From a virus: DNA of 64,000 bases. Below the pieces are notes generated by a model. That model was not told the origin of the DNA, did no database searches, and saw nothing but the letters and a program-made list of their open reading frames with translations. The DNA lies in the IMG/VR virus record IMGVR_UViG_3300044912_000678, positions 1-64,000 of that record, one strand, 5' to 3'. Every line of letters starts with the position of its first letter. Position 1 is the stretch's first letter. The translations under genes and the position numbers were made by a program. This document shows positions 15,980-24,254 of this stretch, one piece after another.

Positions 15980-16336
15980 ATGGGTGCTTCAAGCGTTACT
16001 GGAATAGGTTGTGGATCGGTTGGAAAATCATCACTTACTGCTACTTCTTCTAATTCAAATGATTCTTGTGTTCCTTTATCTATAAGTAGTTTGATGGGTC
16101 CAAGAATTATAGCTGCTGGTGTCATGAATTTGAAAGAAGAGAATGCAGAAATTGTATTTACGGCTCCATCAGGATCTGTAAATGAATATACTGTATTTTT
16201 ACAAGATAACAATAAAGTGGCAATTGTTAGTTCAAATTTAAAGGCAGATGCCCATAATAGCAACTGGAGTTTTTATATTACGGGCAAGCCAAAAACAACA
16301 ATTTCTTGGATGGTTATAAAATTAGGTATCTTTTAA
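15980..16336 (+). CDS. Fourth MGASS-module protein
   Basis: A 118-residue protein starting MGASSVTGIGCGSVGKSS, a diverged copy of the MGATS module. The remainder is beta-rich ('AEIVFTAPSGSVNEYTVFLQDNNKVAIVSS'). RBS 'gaggtg'. It ends the tandem family and overlaps the end of a convergent gene by 4 nt. Probably a small virion surface protein. Confidence 0.6.
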   Translation: MGASSVTGIGCGSVGKSSLTATSSNSNDSCVPLSISSLMGPRIIAAGVMNLKEENAEIVFTAPSGSVNEYTVFLQDNNKVAIVSSNLKADAHNSNWSFYITGKPKTTISWMVIKLGIF

Positions 16337-16890
16337 TTATCATCCTTATCCTGTTTGTTGAATTTCAAGTATCTATCGGACCATTCAATTGCCATGTGCA
16401 GTCCTCTGGCTAATAATCCAACAAGATGTGTTGGATTTCCATTTCCTTCAATTGCAATATTGTCTTTAATGTTTTCTTCCATCCAAACCATGGCAAAAGT
16501 CAAATTTTTGCGATTTTTTAGCTCTTTGGCTATTTGTTTGATTGTGACTAGAGATAAATCTGGAACTCCGTATTCGTCATAGGCTACAACTTTATTTTTT
16601 TCAACGAACATTTTAATTCGAGATGAAAACAACTTCAGTAATCGATCTACATCTTGATGAAAAACAAGTTGATATGCAGGTTTATCTTCATTAATTGGAT
16701 GAGTTAAATTCATCATTTTGCAGATTTTATCATCTGCTATTTCTTCGACCAAAGCCGTTAAAAGGGCGATAGAATGATCTGATTCACAAGAAAAGAAGAC
16801 CCAAGTTGTAGGTTCCATTTCTTTCTGGAAGATATCGATACCTTCTAAAGAATTCAAATTATCTATAAAAGATTTGTATTCATAATCCAT
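16333..16890 (-). CDS. Hypothetical phage protein
   Basis: A 185-residue protein of unrecognised family. N-terminal half contains 'TTWVFFSCESDHSIALLTALVEEIADDK'; C-terminal half is helical with 'LARGLHMAIEWSDRYL'. Its ATG overlaps the stop of the upstream SWIM gene (TAATG), showing coupled translation. Confidence 0.55.
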   Translation of the reverse strand: MDYEYKSFIDNLNSLEGIDIFQKEMEPTTWVFFSCESDHSIALLTALVEEIADDKICKMMNLTHPINEDKPAYQLVFHQDVDRLLKLFSSRIKMFVEKNKVVAYDEYGVPDLSLVTIKQIAKELKNRKNLTFAMVWMEENIKDNIAIEGNGNPTHLVGLLARGLHMAIEWSDRYLKFNKQDKDDN

Positions 16891-17426
16891 TAGTCCTCCA
16901 TGATTTTAGAGTCATTTAACGATTTGATCAATTTGATCAAATGCTTGCACATTCCGGGTGATTCATTCACATTTGCAATTCTTTCGTTGCTTTTTGACTC
17001 ATACTTACTTCTTTTTCTTCCATAAAGGCTTTTATCAATTGAGTTGTAGTAATTGAATCTCCAATAAAAATCAGGGCAAGTACATCTTACGACAACCTCA
17101 TTAACATCTGACTTTATAGTTTCAAGAATATATTTCTTTTCATCGCTTGCAATCAACTTAATGGAATTTTTAGATTCCTTAGTTAGATATTTTATTCCTT
17201 TAAACAAAGCAACTGTTGTATATTCCTTTTGATTACCAATATTTTTTGCTAGACCTTTTACGAAAAGTGTCCTCATTCCAAGATAAGGCAAAAAATTCAT
17301 CTCAATAATTTTTATCATATCGATGGAATTTTGTCTTTTCGTAGTTTTAGGAAACGCATCCACAGTACTATTATAAAGATCGATAACAGTGGACTCATTA
17401 AGTCTAACAAACTCATTGAAATTCAT
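16890..17426 (-). CDS. SWIM-type zinc-finger protein with CTS-like leader
   Basis: A 178-residue protein. The start MNFNEFVRLNE|S matches the leader pattern with an LNE protease-type site at residues 9-11. The C-terminal half has a SWIM-like zinc motif: 'VRCTCPDFYWRF' and, ~40 residues later, 'GMCKHLIK' (CxC...CxH). SWIM domains bind DNA or proteins and occur widely in T4-like phages. Upstream partner of the 16333 gene in one operon. Packaging is inferred. Confidence 0.7.
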   Translation of the reverse strand: MNFNEFVRLNESTVIDLYNSTVDAFPKTTKRQNSIDMIKIIEMNFLPYLGMRTLFVKGLAKNIGNQKEYTTVALFKGIKYLTKESKNSIKLIASDEKKYILETIKSDVNEVVVRCTCPDFYWRFNYYNSIDKSLYGRKRSKYESKSNERIANVNESPGMCKHLIKLIKSLNDSKIMED

Positions 17427-17455
17427 AATATATTTAAGCCGATAGGATTTTTAAA

Positions 17456-17761
17456 ATGAATAAAAAAAACCAACAAATGGAAACAAATAATCCAATTCCA
17501 GAAGGAAAGAGCAAATTTGAAGTAAGAATGTATATGGCTGAAAAGGGAAATCTTAAGCAAGGGATTTTTATTGATGATCAATTGCTAGATTGGTCTGTAG
17601 ATGTACATGATCTTTTGGAAGCTAAAAAAATGGGTACACAATATATAAAAGATTTAGAAATTGATGTTATTAGACATTTTCTTCAATCTATTTCGGATTT
17701 TATTGGAAGAAAAGTTTCGGTTGAAGAAATGAATCAAGCTAAAAAAAATGGATACATTTAA
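17456..17761 (+). CDS. Hypothetical protein
   Basis: A 101-residue acidic protein divergent from the SWIM gene, whose start is 29 nt away. Contains 'SKFEVRMYMAEKGNLKQGIFIDDQLLDWSVD' and a helical end 'IRHFLQSISDFIGRKVS', a pattern recurring in phage genomes without known function. Confidence 0.55.
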   Translation: MNKKNQQMETNNPIPEGKSKFEVRMYMAEKGNLKQGIFIDDQLLDWSVDVHDLLEAKKMGTQYIKDLEIDVIRHFLQSISDFIGRKVSVEEMNQAKKNGYI

Positions 17762-17843
17762 GTGGAAAGACAATACTTTAATTGTTTCGTGTTCAAGGGG
17801 GTGAATTTCACTATTTGCGAAACATCTGATTGTCTTTCCGCTT
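17760..17843. ncRNA. Long branched hairpin, possible structured RNA or bidirectional terminator
   Basis: A 15-bp outer stem (17760-17774 with 17829-17843, one G.U pair), a 7-bp inner stem (TGTTTCG 17783-17789 / CGAAACA 17818-17824) and an innermost hairpin presenting an AGGGGG loop. It lies between convergent genes and overlaps the stop codon of the first. There is no clear T-run after it, so it is not an ordinary terminator; a processed small RNA is possible. Confidence 0.4.
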
Positions 17844-17866
17844 AATGCTTATTTTTGTATAATTAC

Positions 17867-19204
17867 CTAAGGACTTGGCGGAACCATAGTTTTGATAATT
17901 TTAGATAAATTTTGAATTCTACTTAGAGCATTCGGATTTTCCATAACCATCTGAAACTCTTTAGTTTTCATAATTTTTTCTTGAATGTCTTTAGGTAATT
18001 TTCTGATTGATCCAACCACACTAAGTTTTCCTTTAGTTGTTTTTTCTGGATAATTTTTCAAAAACTCTTCTGGTGTTGGTTTCGCTGTTGGTTCTGGTGG
18101 TGGCGTTTCTTCCGCTTCTGCTGGTGGTGCTTCTCCTGCTGGTTTAGATCCAGATTCTGCTGGTGCTTTAGATGTGGCTACATTTCTTAAATTTGCATTC
18201 AGATCTGCAATTTGTTTTGAAAGTTCTTTATAATTTGCAGCATCAAGTTTACCAGAAAAATCAGTTAGATGTTTTATAGCATCTTCAATTGATTTTATAT
18301 CATATTGATCGTATTTTTCATCTCTACTGCCTTTGTAGCCTTTTGTGAAAGCATCCCAAACACTTCCTTCTCCGCCACCCATAAAGCGATCAAAGCCTCC
18401 AGCCAAACCACCTTTTAATCCAGCCCATGCTCCGCCAAGCCAATTTGCCTCATCTAGAACATATTCGTTAGCAATCCATTGTGCGAACAATTTTGAATTA
18501 AAGCCTCTTCCTTCTACAAGAAAACAAAGATTTTTAATCCTAGTTTCCATTAATTTTATATCTATGGGATTAATTTTTCCATGATGAGAAGATTCATAAT
18601 TAAACTGGTCTGGACTTGATGCTCTATCGGTGGCAGCACCAGCAGCACGAGCTTTAGAAGCAGCGTCAACAGTTGGTGGTCCGCCAGCCATTGGCTTCAT
18701 TGGCTTTGCACCAGCTTGTGGTGGTATTGGTGGTGGTTGAGTTGCCACTGGTGTATTTTTCAAGGTTTTTAATATGCCGTACAATGAGTCTTGAATATCT
18801 TTTTGAGCAAGTCGAGAATTTTGCCTATTACTTTTCTTTATAAGGTCATTTATTTTTTCTACTGCTTGATTGCTTGCCACAACCAAAGGGTCTTGATTAG
18901 ATCCAGATCCTGCCATCATTTTATTGCCAGCATTTTGCATAAAATTGCCAACAGCACCTTGAACTTTATTTGCAGCACCTTGCATAAAATTGCCAACATT
19001 TTGAAAAAATCCTTGTTCATTAACCTTAAGTTCGGTAACGACCCATTTTTCGGCTTTATCTGCTATATGATCGGTTTCTGAATGAATATCGAGCCATTCA
19101 ACAAATGATTCTGGACTAATACCTCTGATGATCATTTCTCGAAAACATTCTAATGCCAATTTTTCAGTTTTTTTTAATTCCAAAGATTCTTTAAAGCTGA
19201 TCAT
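17867..19204 (-). CDS. Large putative internal virion protein with duplicated domain
   Basis: A 445-residue protein starting MISFKESLEL (aromatic leader). Two diverged copies of a unit are seen: 'ISPESFVEWLDIHSE ... NEQGFFQNVGNFMQG' (~residues 29-75) and 'GFNSKLFAQWIANEYVLDEANWLGGAWAGLKGG' (~235-270), each followed by Gly/Ala-rich amphipathic sequence (GNFMQGAANK / GGFDRFMGGG). Pro/Ala-rich linkers follow each. The ATG overlaps the stop of the upstream protease gene by 4 nt. Pore-like or ejected internal protein is an inference. Confidence 0.6.
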   Translation of the reverse strand: MISFKESLELKKTEKLALECFREMIIRGISPESFVEWLDIHSETDHIADKAEKWVVTELKVNEQGFFQNVGNFMQGAANKVQGAVGNFMQNAGNKMMAGSGSNQDPLVVASNQAVEKINDLIKKSNRQNSRLAQKDIQDSLYGILKTLKNTPVATQPPPIPPQAGAKPMKPMAGGPPTVDAASKARAAGAATDRASSPDQFNYESSHHGKINPIDIKLMETRIKNLCFLVEGRGFNSKLFAQWIANEYVLDEANWLGGAWAGLKGGLAGGFDRFMGGGEGSVWDAFTKGYKGSRDEKYDQYDIKSIEDAIKHLTDFSGKLDAANYKELSKQIADLNANLRNVATSKAPAESGSKPAGEAPPAEAEETPPPEPTAKPTPEEFLKNYPEKTTKGKLSVVGSIRKLPKDIQEKIMKTKEFQMVMENPNALSRIQNLSKIIKTMVPPSP

Positions 19205-20028
19205 TTTCTTGTGCCTTTCACTTCAAAATCCCTCATCCATATCTGATAAATAAGTGTTTGAGGTTGTTTTTTATTTTCCTTATATATGAATGACAAAGCC
19301 CCTTCTGATTCATCATCCCAAGTTTTTATCCAATAAATTGGAGAAAAATAAGCTTGGTTATTTAAAAACAAAGAATCAGAGCCACGAATGGAACTTGTAA
19401 CTCCAATAACTTTATATCCATCCTTATAAAATAAAGGTCCGCCAGAATCTCCGAATATTGTATAACAATTCGATCTTAGAAATCCTTTAAGATTTTCTGG
19501 CTTTTTTGTATCGACAGATGTTATTGCTCCGAAATCAATGCGTATATCATCTCCAAGACCATATCCTATTTTAAATACATCTGTTCCAAAATATGGCTTA
19601 GAATTAAAGTCCATATCTGCACAAGGCATTTTTTTATCTGATTTAAATATCAAAATTGCCAAATCCATTTTCTTATTGATGTTGTAGATTAATGCCTGAT
19701 ATGTATCAAATTTCGTAAGGTTTGACCAATTGTCATAAACTCCGCAATGAACATCGATAGCCGATGCTACATTTTCGACATTATGTGCAGCTGTGACTAT
19801 AACATTTAGGTATTTTTTATCAATAAGTTGAGATTGAATTAATTCTGATTTGACGATAAATCCACTGGCTACTGCTTGTGGTGGTTTTTTCTTACAATCA
19901 TCGCAATCGCAATTGTTTTTACTATAACTTATCTTTATTGTAGGATATAAACTTTTCTCATGTAGTTTTTTATCTGGTTCTACACTAAATAACCATAAGG
20001 GAAATATCAAAAATATTAGATGTTTCAT
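19201..20028 (-). CDS. Exported trypsin-like serine protease
   Basis: A 275-residue protein with an N-terminal signal peptide (~residues 1-16) and the chymotrypsin/trypsin triad: 'TAAHN' with His82, 'KMDLAIL' with Asp122, and 'GDSGGPLF' with Ser195. A Cys-rich segment 'NCDCDDCKKK' precedes the catalytic domain. It would act outside the cytoplasm. Operon with the 17867 gene (4-nt overlap). Possible roles are degrading host surface or periplasmic proteins; phage-encoded trypsin-like proteases with a signal peptide are uncommon. Confidence 0.85.
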   Translation of the reverse strand: MKHLIFLIFPLWLFSVEPDKKLHEKSLYPTIKISYSKNNCDCDDCKKKPPQAVASGFIVKSELIQSQLIDKKYLNVIVTAAHNVENVASAIDVHCGVYDNWSNLTKFDTYQALIYNINKKMDLAILIFKSDKKMPCADMDFNSKPYFGTDVFKIGYGLGDDIRIDFGAITSVDTKKPENLKGFLRSNCYTIFGDSGGPLFYKDGYKVIGVTSSIRGSDSLFLNNQAYFSPIYWIKTWDDESEGALSFIYKENKKQPQTLIYQIWMRDFEVKGTRK

Positions 20029-20048
20029 TTTAAATCCTTGGAGGTATT

Positions 20049-20330
20049 ATGGATAGAAGCTTCCTATATGGCATAATAGTTCTGCTTTCTTTGACAGATA
20101 CTGTTATCTATATACAGAAAACAAACCCTAATCTTATAGAAAAATTTATGCCGTCTTCTGAAGATGGTAGTTGGCAATCAAAAGATCCGGGTTGGAATGT
20201 AAAGCCTGATATTGATAAAAAAGAAGAAAAAAAAGATGGTGCGAATGAAAAAAATAATTCAGTACCAGAAAGCGAAGATGAGCCTAAAGCAGACACAAAA
20301 AAAAGACATCACTTTAGATTCTTTAGGTGA
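20049..20330 (+). CDS. Small single-span membrane protein
   Basis: A 93-residue protein with one N-terminal membrane segment ('FLYGIIVLLSLTDTVIYI') and a long, highly charged Lys/Glu/Asp tail ending in basic 'KKRHHFRFFR'. Divergent from the protease gene. Function unknown; spanin-like or envelope-associated roles cannot be distinguished. Confidence 0.55.
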   Translation: MDRSFLYGIIVLLSLTDTVIYIQKTNPNLIEKFMPSSEDGSWQSKDPGWNVKPDIDKKEEKKDGANEKNNSVPESEDEPKADTKKRHHFRFFR

Positions 20331-20355
20331 GGAAGTAATTCAAATTGCTAATAGC

Positions 20356-20387
20356 AAAAAGCCTCTCAGTTTGAGAGGCTTTTTTTG
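20356..20387 (+). terminator. Terminator
   Basis: Stem AAAAAGCCTCTCA / TGAGAGGCTTTTT with a 3-nt loop and a T-run. Confidence 0.9.
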
Positions 20388-20419
20388 TTTTCTTTCTCTA
20401 TTAACTGGAGGACAAAAAT

Positions 20420-20677
20420 ATGGATGAAGTTAAAGGTTGTTATTTTTTCATTGAGGGAGAAAATGAGGACGACAAAATAATTCGCTGTATGTGCATGGAA
20501 TGTCACGACACGAATTTCAAAAAAGTTGGCTGGTTTTATAACGCCAAGCATGGATATGGTCCGTTTGATTATATTTGTGTCAAATGCAAAAAAGCAATTT
20601 ACAAACATACAGGAAATACCGATGAAAAAAATGAAACAGACAATAAAAAAAATGAAACCGATAGTGAAAAAAAGTGA
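20420..20677 (+). CDS. Zinc-ribbon protein
   Basis: An 85-residue protein with two cysteine pairs, 'CMCMECHD' and 'CVKCKK', separated by 'NFKKVGWFYNAKHGYGPFDYI', then a low-complexity Asn/Glu/Lys tail. It overlaps the next gene by 56 nt in another frame. RBS 'ggagg'. Function unknown. Confidence 0.6.
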   Translation: MDEVKGCYFFIEGENEDDKIIRCMCMECHDTNFKKVGWFYNAKHGYGPFDYICVKCKKAIYKHTGNTDEKNETDNKKNETDSEKK

Positions 20678-21356
20678 TGATCAAAATATAACGGAATGGA
20701 TTATTGGTGAATTTCCAGAATCATATCAAAACATGATTTATATTGATGTAATGTGTAGAGATTTGAATATTATGTTGGCAAAGGAAAGATCAAAACTAGA
20801 AATATTGAATGATACTCACGAAGGAATTATTCAAGTTTATAGGGCAATTAGAGACGAAAATAAAGATTTTTCTAAGAAAATTTCAAATGTAAGATGTACA
20901 GAAACCACATTTCAAAAATACCTAGAAAATCAAAATTTAAAATTTGATGATTATTTAGACAAAGCCGTAAATGAATTTGTTTTGCGTAAATTAAGCAAAA
21001 GCGAAAACAAAGAGGTTTTTTCAAATAAAAAGGTTGAATGGAAAAAAGTTTTGCAAGAAGTTAATGAGCTTCATAAAAGATTGCAAGAAACCTTTATCAT
21101 GAATAAAGAAGCAATAGAAGTTGTACAGAAATTCAATCACAATGATAGCGTTCTTTATTATGCTTTGCCTACTGGTCATAAGGATCAATTTTACACTAAA
21201 TTAGCCAACACATTTAAAAACTTCAGCGGACATGCAATCATTTCTTGCTCGGATCATAAAATTTTTAAATTATTTTTTCCAGATTGGAAATTAAAAAGAA
21301 AAATGTTTCAGAAACTAAATAAGAAAAGAATTCAATACATTTGGAAGAACTATTGA
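20622..21356 (+). CDS. D12-class DNA adenine methylase-like protein lacking catalytic motifs
   Basis: Start ATG 20622 has 'aggaaa' upstream; the frame is open further up. The 244-residue product has the Dam (D12) layout: 'FPESYQNMIYIDV' and 'LEILNDTHEGIIQVYRAIRD' near residues 31-77, 'DKAVNEFVLRKLS', 'VNELHKRLQETFIM', then 'DSVLYYALPTGHKDQFYTKL' and 'GHAIISCSD'. However the SAM-binding FxGxG region reads VMCRDL (43-48) and the catalytic DPPY reads LPTG (182-185). It is therefore probably an inactive relative that may bind DNA or protect sites. Confidence 0.65.
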   Translation: MKKMKQTIKKMKPIVKKSDDQNITEWIIGEFPESYQNMIYIDVMCRDLNIMLAKERSKLEILNDTHEGIIQVYRAIRDENKDFSKKISNVRCTETTFQKYLENQNLKFDDYLDKAVNEFVLRKLSKSENKEVFSNKKVEWKKVLQEVNELHKRLQETFIMNKEAIEVVQKFNHNDSVLYYALPTGHKDQFYTKLANTFKNFSGHAIISCSDHKIFKLFFPDWKLKRKMFQKLNKKRIQYIWKNY

Positions 21357-21362
21357 GGTCAA

Positions 21363-21590
21363 ATGAGAAAATGTCAAATACATGAATGTAAAAATATAGC
21401 AAAAAAGTGCGTAAAAAAAGGCACAATTCGTAATGGGATGGCAAGCAGCAAAGATTTCTGGCATTGTGACGAACATGATTGTCACAATGTCGAAAAAGAA
21501 TTTAAAGATAAAAATATATCAATACAAATGAAAAACCCATTCTGTGATGTCAAATCGGCTATTAAAATCAGATCAAAGACGAATAAATAG
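21363..21590 (+). CDS. Small Cys/His-rich protein
   Basis: A 75-residue protein with cysteines and histidines arranged as 'CQIHECKNIAKKC' and 'HCDEHDCHNVEK', probably metal-binding. It follows the Dam-like gene by 6 nt. Function unknown. Confidence 0.55.
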   Translation: MRKCQIHECKNIAKKCVKKGTIRNGMASSKDFWHCDEHDCHNVEKEFKDKNISIQMKNPFCDVKSAIKIRSKTNK

Positions 21591-21593
21591 AAT

Positions 21594-21809
21594 ATGAGTC
21601 TTATTTCTTTCAGAGAATGGCTAGATAAAGAACAAATTGATTTGCCTCTTTTGGGTCAACCAAATAGCAATGCCGATGAAGTATTTGGTTTAACTGGCGT
21701 TAAAAGTAAATATGCCATGACAAACACGAAAAGTGGTCAAACTGATTTTAATCCAGATGAGAAGTTTTTTTGTGGTAAGAAAAAAAATAGAGGAAGGAAA
21801 AAAACTTGA
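21594..21809 (+). CDS. Small basic protein with CTS-like leader
   Basis: A 71-residue protein starting MSLISFREWLDKEQ, an aromatic leader, with a basic Lys/Arg-rich C-terminus (KKKNRGRKKT) suited to contact DNA. It overlaps or abuts genes on both sides. No family recognised; candidate packaged protein. Confidence 0.55.
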   Translation: MSLISFREWLDKEQIDLPLLGQPNSNADEVFGLTGVKSKYAMTNTKSGQTDFNPDEKFFCGKKKNRGRKKT

Positions 21810-21841
21810 TTTTAGTTTCTTTTTGTTCATTGTTGGAAAAT

Positions 21842-22087
21842 ATGAGAAGAGAGCCATTAGGTTTGAACAACAAATCTATTGCGGTTATAGAAAAAGGCAT
21901 GGAACTAGATGAAAAGTTTTGGGATAATTTTCTTCAAATTTTAAACAATACAGATGGATTGGCTCAACTGTTAGATATATCAAGTTCCAAAATCTCAACA
22001 TGGCATGAAAAAATTAAAGATGCCATAAAAGAAAGAGATGAACTTAACAAGAATAAACCAGTTGGAAAAAACAACAAACTTATATAG
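21842..22087 (+). CDS. Conserved small phage protein
   Basis: An 81-residue protein from ATG 21842; a TTG at 21806 overlapping the previous stop, with 'aggaagg' upstream, would add a 12-residue leader containing SFCSLLE. The core 'MELDEKFWDNFLQILNNTDGLAQLLD' and 'KISTWHEKIKDAI' recurs in phages with no known function. Confidence 0.55.
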   Translation: MRREPLGLNNKSIAVIEKGMELDEKFWDNFLQILNNTDGLAQLLDISSSKISTWHEKIKDAIKERDELNKNKPVGKNNKLI

Positions 22088-22096
22088 GGGTGTATC

Positions 22097-22543
22097 ATGT
22101 CCTTGAAAAAATTTACTGAGTGGTGCGAGTTTAAAGAAATGGATGCAAATCAAATGACTATGGGTGGAACTACGCCAATGGCATCCGCACAAGCTCCTGC
22201 TCAACCCGCTGGCAACAAGCCGTTGGGAAATGTATCATCCACCCAATCCAATGCTTCTGAACAAGAATTGTCTAAATTAGCTTCAAATGTTGAAAGTAAA
22301 TATCAAAACTTTATTGGCGTTTTGCCTAAAAGCATGCCAAAAGCAGTGTGGGTGAACTTGTTGCATAATTTCGCAACAATTGCCAAGGAAAAAGCAGGAC
22401 TAAAAGATGACGAATTAAAAAGAATTATTCTTGGGCAACACGCCGTGACTCAAAAAATGATGAAGAATCATTCTGAACCACAAGTTGGAGGCGTTCCAGC
22501 TAATCAACCACAAGTTGGAAATCAACCGCAAATGGGTCAATAA
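22097..22543 (+). CDS. Putative internal virion protein with CTS-like leader
   Basis: A 148-residue protein starting MSLKKFTEWCEFKE (aromatic leader). A Pro/Ala/Gln-rich linker (~25-55) precedes a helical domain '...QNFIGVLPKSMPKAVWVNLLHNFATIAKEKAGL', followed by a Gln/Pro-rich repeat tail (PQVG[GN]xP). Same architecture as the C-terminal part of other tagged proteins here. Function unknown. Confidence 0.55.
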   Translation: MSLKKFTEWCEFKEMDANQMTMGGTTPMASAQAPAQPAGNKPLGNVSSTQSNASEQELSKLASNVESKYQNFIGVLPKSMPKAVWVNLLHNFATIAKEKAGLKDDELKRIILGQHAVTQKMMKNHSEPQVGGVPANQPQVGNQPQMGQ

Positions 22544-22550
22544 TTTTTAA

Positions 22551-24254
22551 ATGATTTACAAAAAATATCAAAATGCAACAAAAGATGTAGTTGAAAAAAA
22601 AGGAATTATCAAAATAAATTACATGGAGGTAAAAACTCCATCATGGTTTAATTCATCTGAATTAAAAGATATAGATATTTCTATCATAGTTCCATGCTAT
22701 AAAAGCAAAGATTATATAATTGAACACATAAAATCTTGGGATTTAACAAATCATAATTTAAAAATAGAAATCATTTATGTTGATGACCATTGCCCTCAAA
22801 AAACACATCTTCAATGTGTCAAATCTTGGGAAGAAAGAAAATCAGAATTAAACAATCCTATTGGCAAATGTTTCCTAATATTGGGAAACAATTCTGGCTT
22901 TTCAAATGCTTGTAATACTGGAGCTAAAGAAGCTAGAGGTAAATATTTACTATTTTTAAATGCAGACACCATATTGACTAAAAATTGGCTACAGCCAATT
23001 TACAATTCTTTCAAAATTGATGAAAAAATAGGCATTGTTGGCAACATGCAATTATCAAAAAATGACTTTATTGACTCTTGTGGTTCTGAATGGAGTTGGA
23101 AAGATCATCTGTTTTTTCATATTGGAAGAAACATATATCAAAGCCAAGGAATTGAGCCATTTGAATTATCTTCTGCTCCTGCAGAAGTAATAAAGAGCAA
23201 AGAAGTGAAAATGATAAATGGTTCTTGTTTGATGATATCAAAAGAATTATTTGATAAAGTCTGTGGATTTGATAATGCATATAAAATCGGATATTGGGAA
23301 GATTCTGATTTATGCATGAAGGTCGTCATGGAAGGTTATAAAATTTGGTTTTGTGGAGAATCAAAAATTTATCATTTTGGAGGTCATAGTGGGCAAAGTA
23401 ACCACAAATACTCTTCGGAAAATAAAACTTTGTTTTATAATAAATGGATAAAAACAAAATTGTTGAATTGTCACCTTCAAGATTCTAATAAATTGAATGT
23501 TAATTCAAACAATTCGGTTGTATACACATCGATAACAAATAAATACGATTCTCTTAAAAACCACAAACAAAAAGACATTCCATATGTTGCGTTTCTTGAT
23601 GAATATATAAATAGTAAATATTGGAATATAAGATCAGCACATAAAGAATTTTCTGATCCGAATAGAAATGCAAAAATACACAAGATTCTTTCGCATGTTT
23701 ATTTTCCAGATAAAGAATTTAGTTTATGGGTTGATGGAAGCATAAAAATCAAGTTTCCTTGGAGTATGAAATCTTTATTTGAAACATATTTAAGTGATTG
23801 CGACATGGTTGTTTTTAAACACGGAGAAAGAGATTGTATTTATGAAGAAGCAAAAATTTGTTGTGAAAGAAATTTAGATGATATAAATACAATCACAAAA
23901 CAAATGGAAAGATATAAACGCTTTAAGGTAAATAAAAACAAAGGTCTTTCTGAGTGTTCGGTGATTTTAAGAAAACATAATGAAAAAGTAAAGTTATTCA
24001 ATGAAATTTGGTGGGAAGAAATCTGCCAAGGATCAAGGAGAGATCAACTTAGTTTTGATTACTCAGTCAAAAAAAGTGGTGTTAATTTAAAATACTTTCC
24101 GGGAAATCTTCCCAATAACAATTACTTTTTCAACAGAGAAATTCATGGCATACATACCGAAGATTCAAATTTCTGCGAAATAAAAGAAGTAATTACAGAA
24201 AGTATTTTCAGTAAGTTTAAAAAATCTATTAAAAGAATAACAAATGTTTTTTAA
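22551..24254 (+). CDS. Bifunctional glycosyltransferase: GT2 domain + DUF616 (TOD1/MUCI70-like)
   Basis: A 567-residue protein. Residues ~40-290 form a GT-A family 2 domain ('ISIIVPCYKSKDY', 'YVDDHCP', 'FLNADT', 'GYWEDSDLCMKV'). Residues ~325-540 match the DUF616 glycosyltransferase-like domain: 'VVYTSITNKYDSL', 'FSLWVDGSIKIK', 'VVFKHGERDCIYEEAKIC', 'WWEEICQGSRRDQLSFDY'. Two sugar-transfer domains in one chain suggest successive additions to a glycan. The 3' end overlaps the next GT gene by 11 nt. Confidence 0.85.
   Translation: MIYKKYQNATKDVVEKKGIIKINYMEVKTPSWFNSSELKDIDISIIVPCYKSKDYIIEHIKSWDLTNHNLKIEIIYVDDHCPQKTHLQCVKSWEERKSELNNPIGKCFLILGNNSGFSNACNTGAKEARGKYLLFLNADTILTKNWLQPIYNSFKIDEKIGIVGNMQLSKNDFIDSCGSEWSWKDHLFFHIGRNIYQSQGIEPFELSSAPAEVIKSKEVKMINGSCLMISKELFDKVCGFDNAYKIGYWEDSDLCMKVVMEGYKIWFCGESKIYHFGGHSGQSNHKYSSENKTLFYNKWIKTKLLNCHLQDSNKLNVNSNNSVVYTSITNKYDSLKNHKQKDIPYVAFLDEYINSKYWNIRSAHKEFSDPNRNAKIHKILSHVYFPDKEFSLWVDGSIKIKFPWSMKSLFETYLSDCDMVVFKHGERDCIYEEAKICCERNLDDINTITKQMERYKRFKVNKNKGLSECSVILRKHNEKVKLFNEIWWEEICQGSRRDQLSFDYSVKKSGVNLKYFPGNLPNNNYFFNREIHGIHTEDSNFCEIKEVITESIFSKFKKSIKRITNVF

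Noticed and set aside
20338-20419. Terminator region as a small RNA
   Set aside because: It is fully explained by a simple hairpin terminator followed by an RBS.
20526-20621. Longer N-terminus for the Dam-like protein
   Set aside because: The upstream frame lies within the ribbon-protein gene and lacks an RBS, whereas ATG 20622 has one and precedes the family core.
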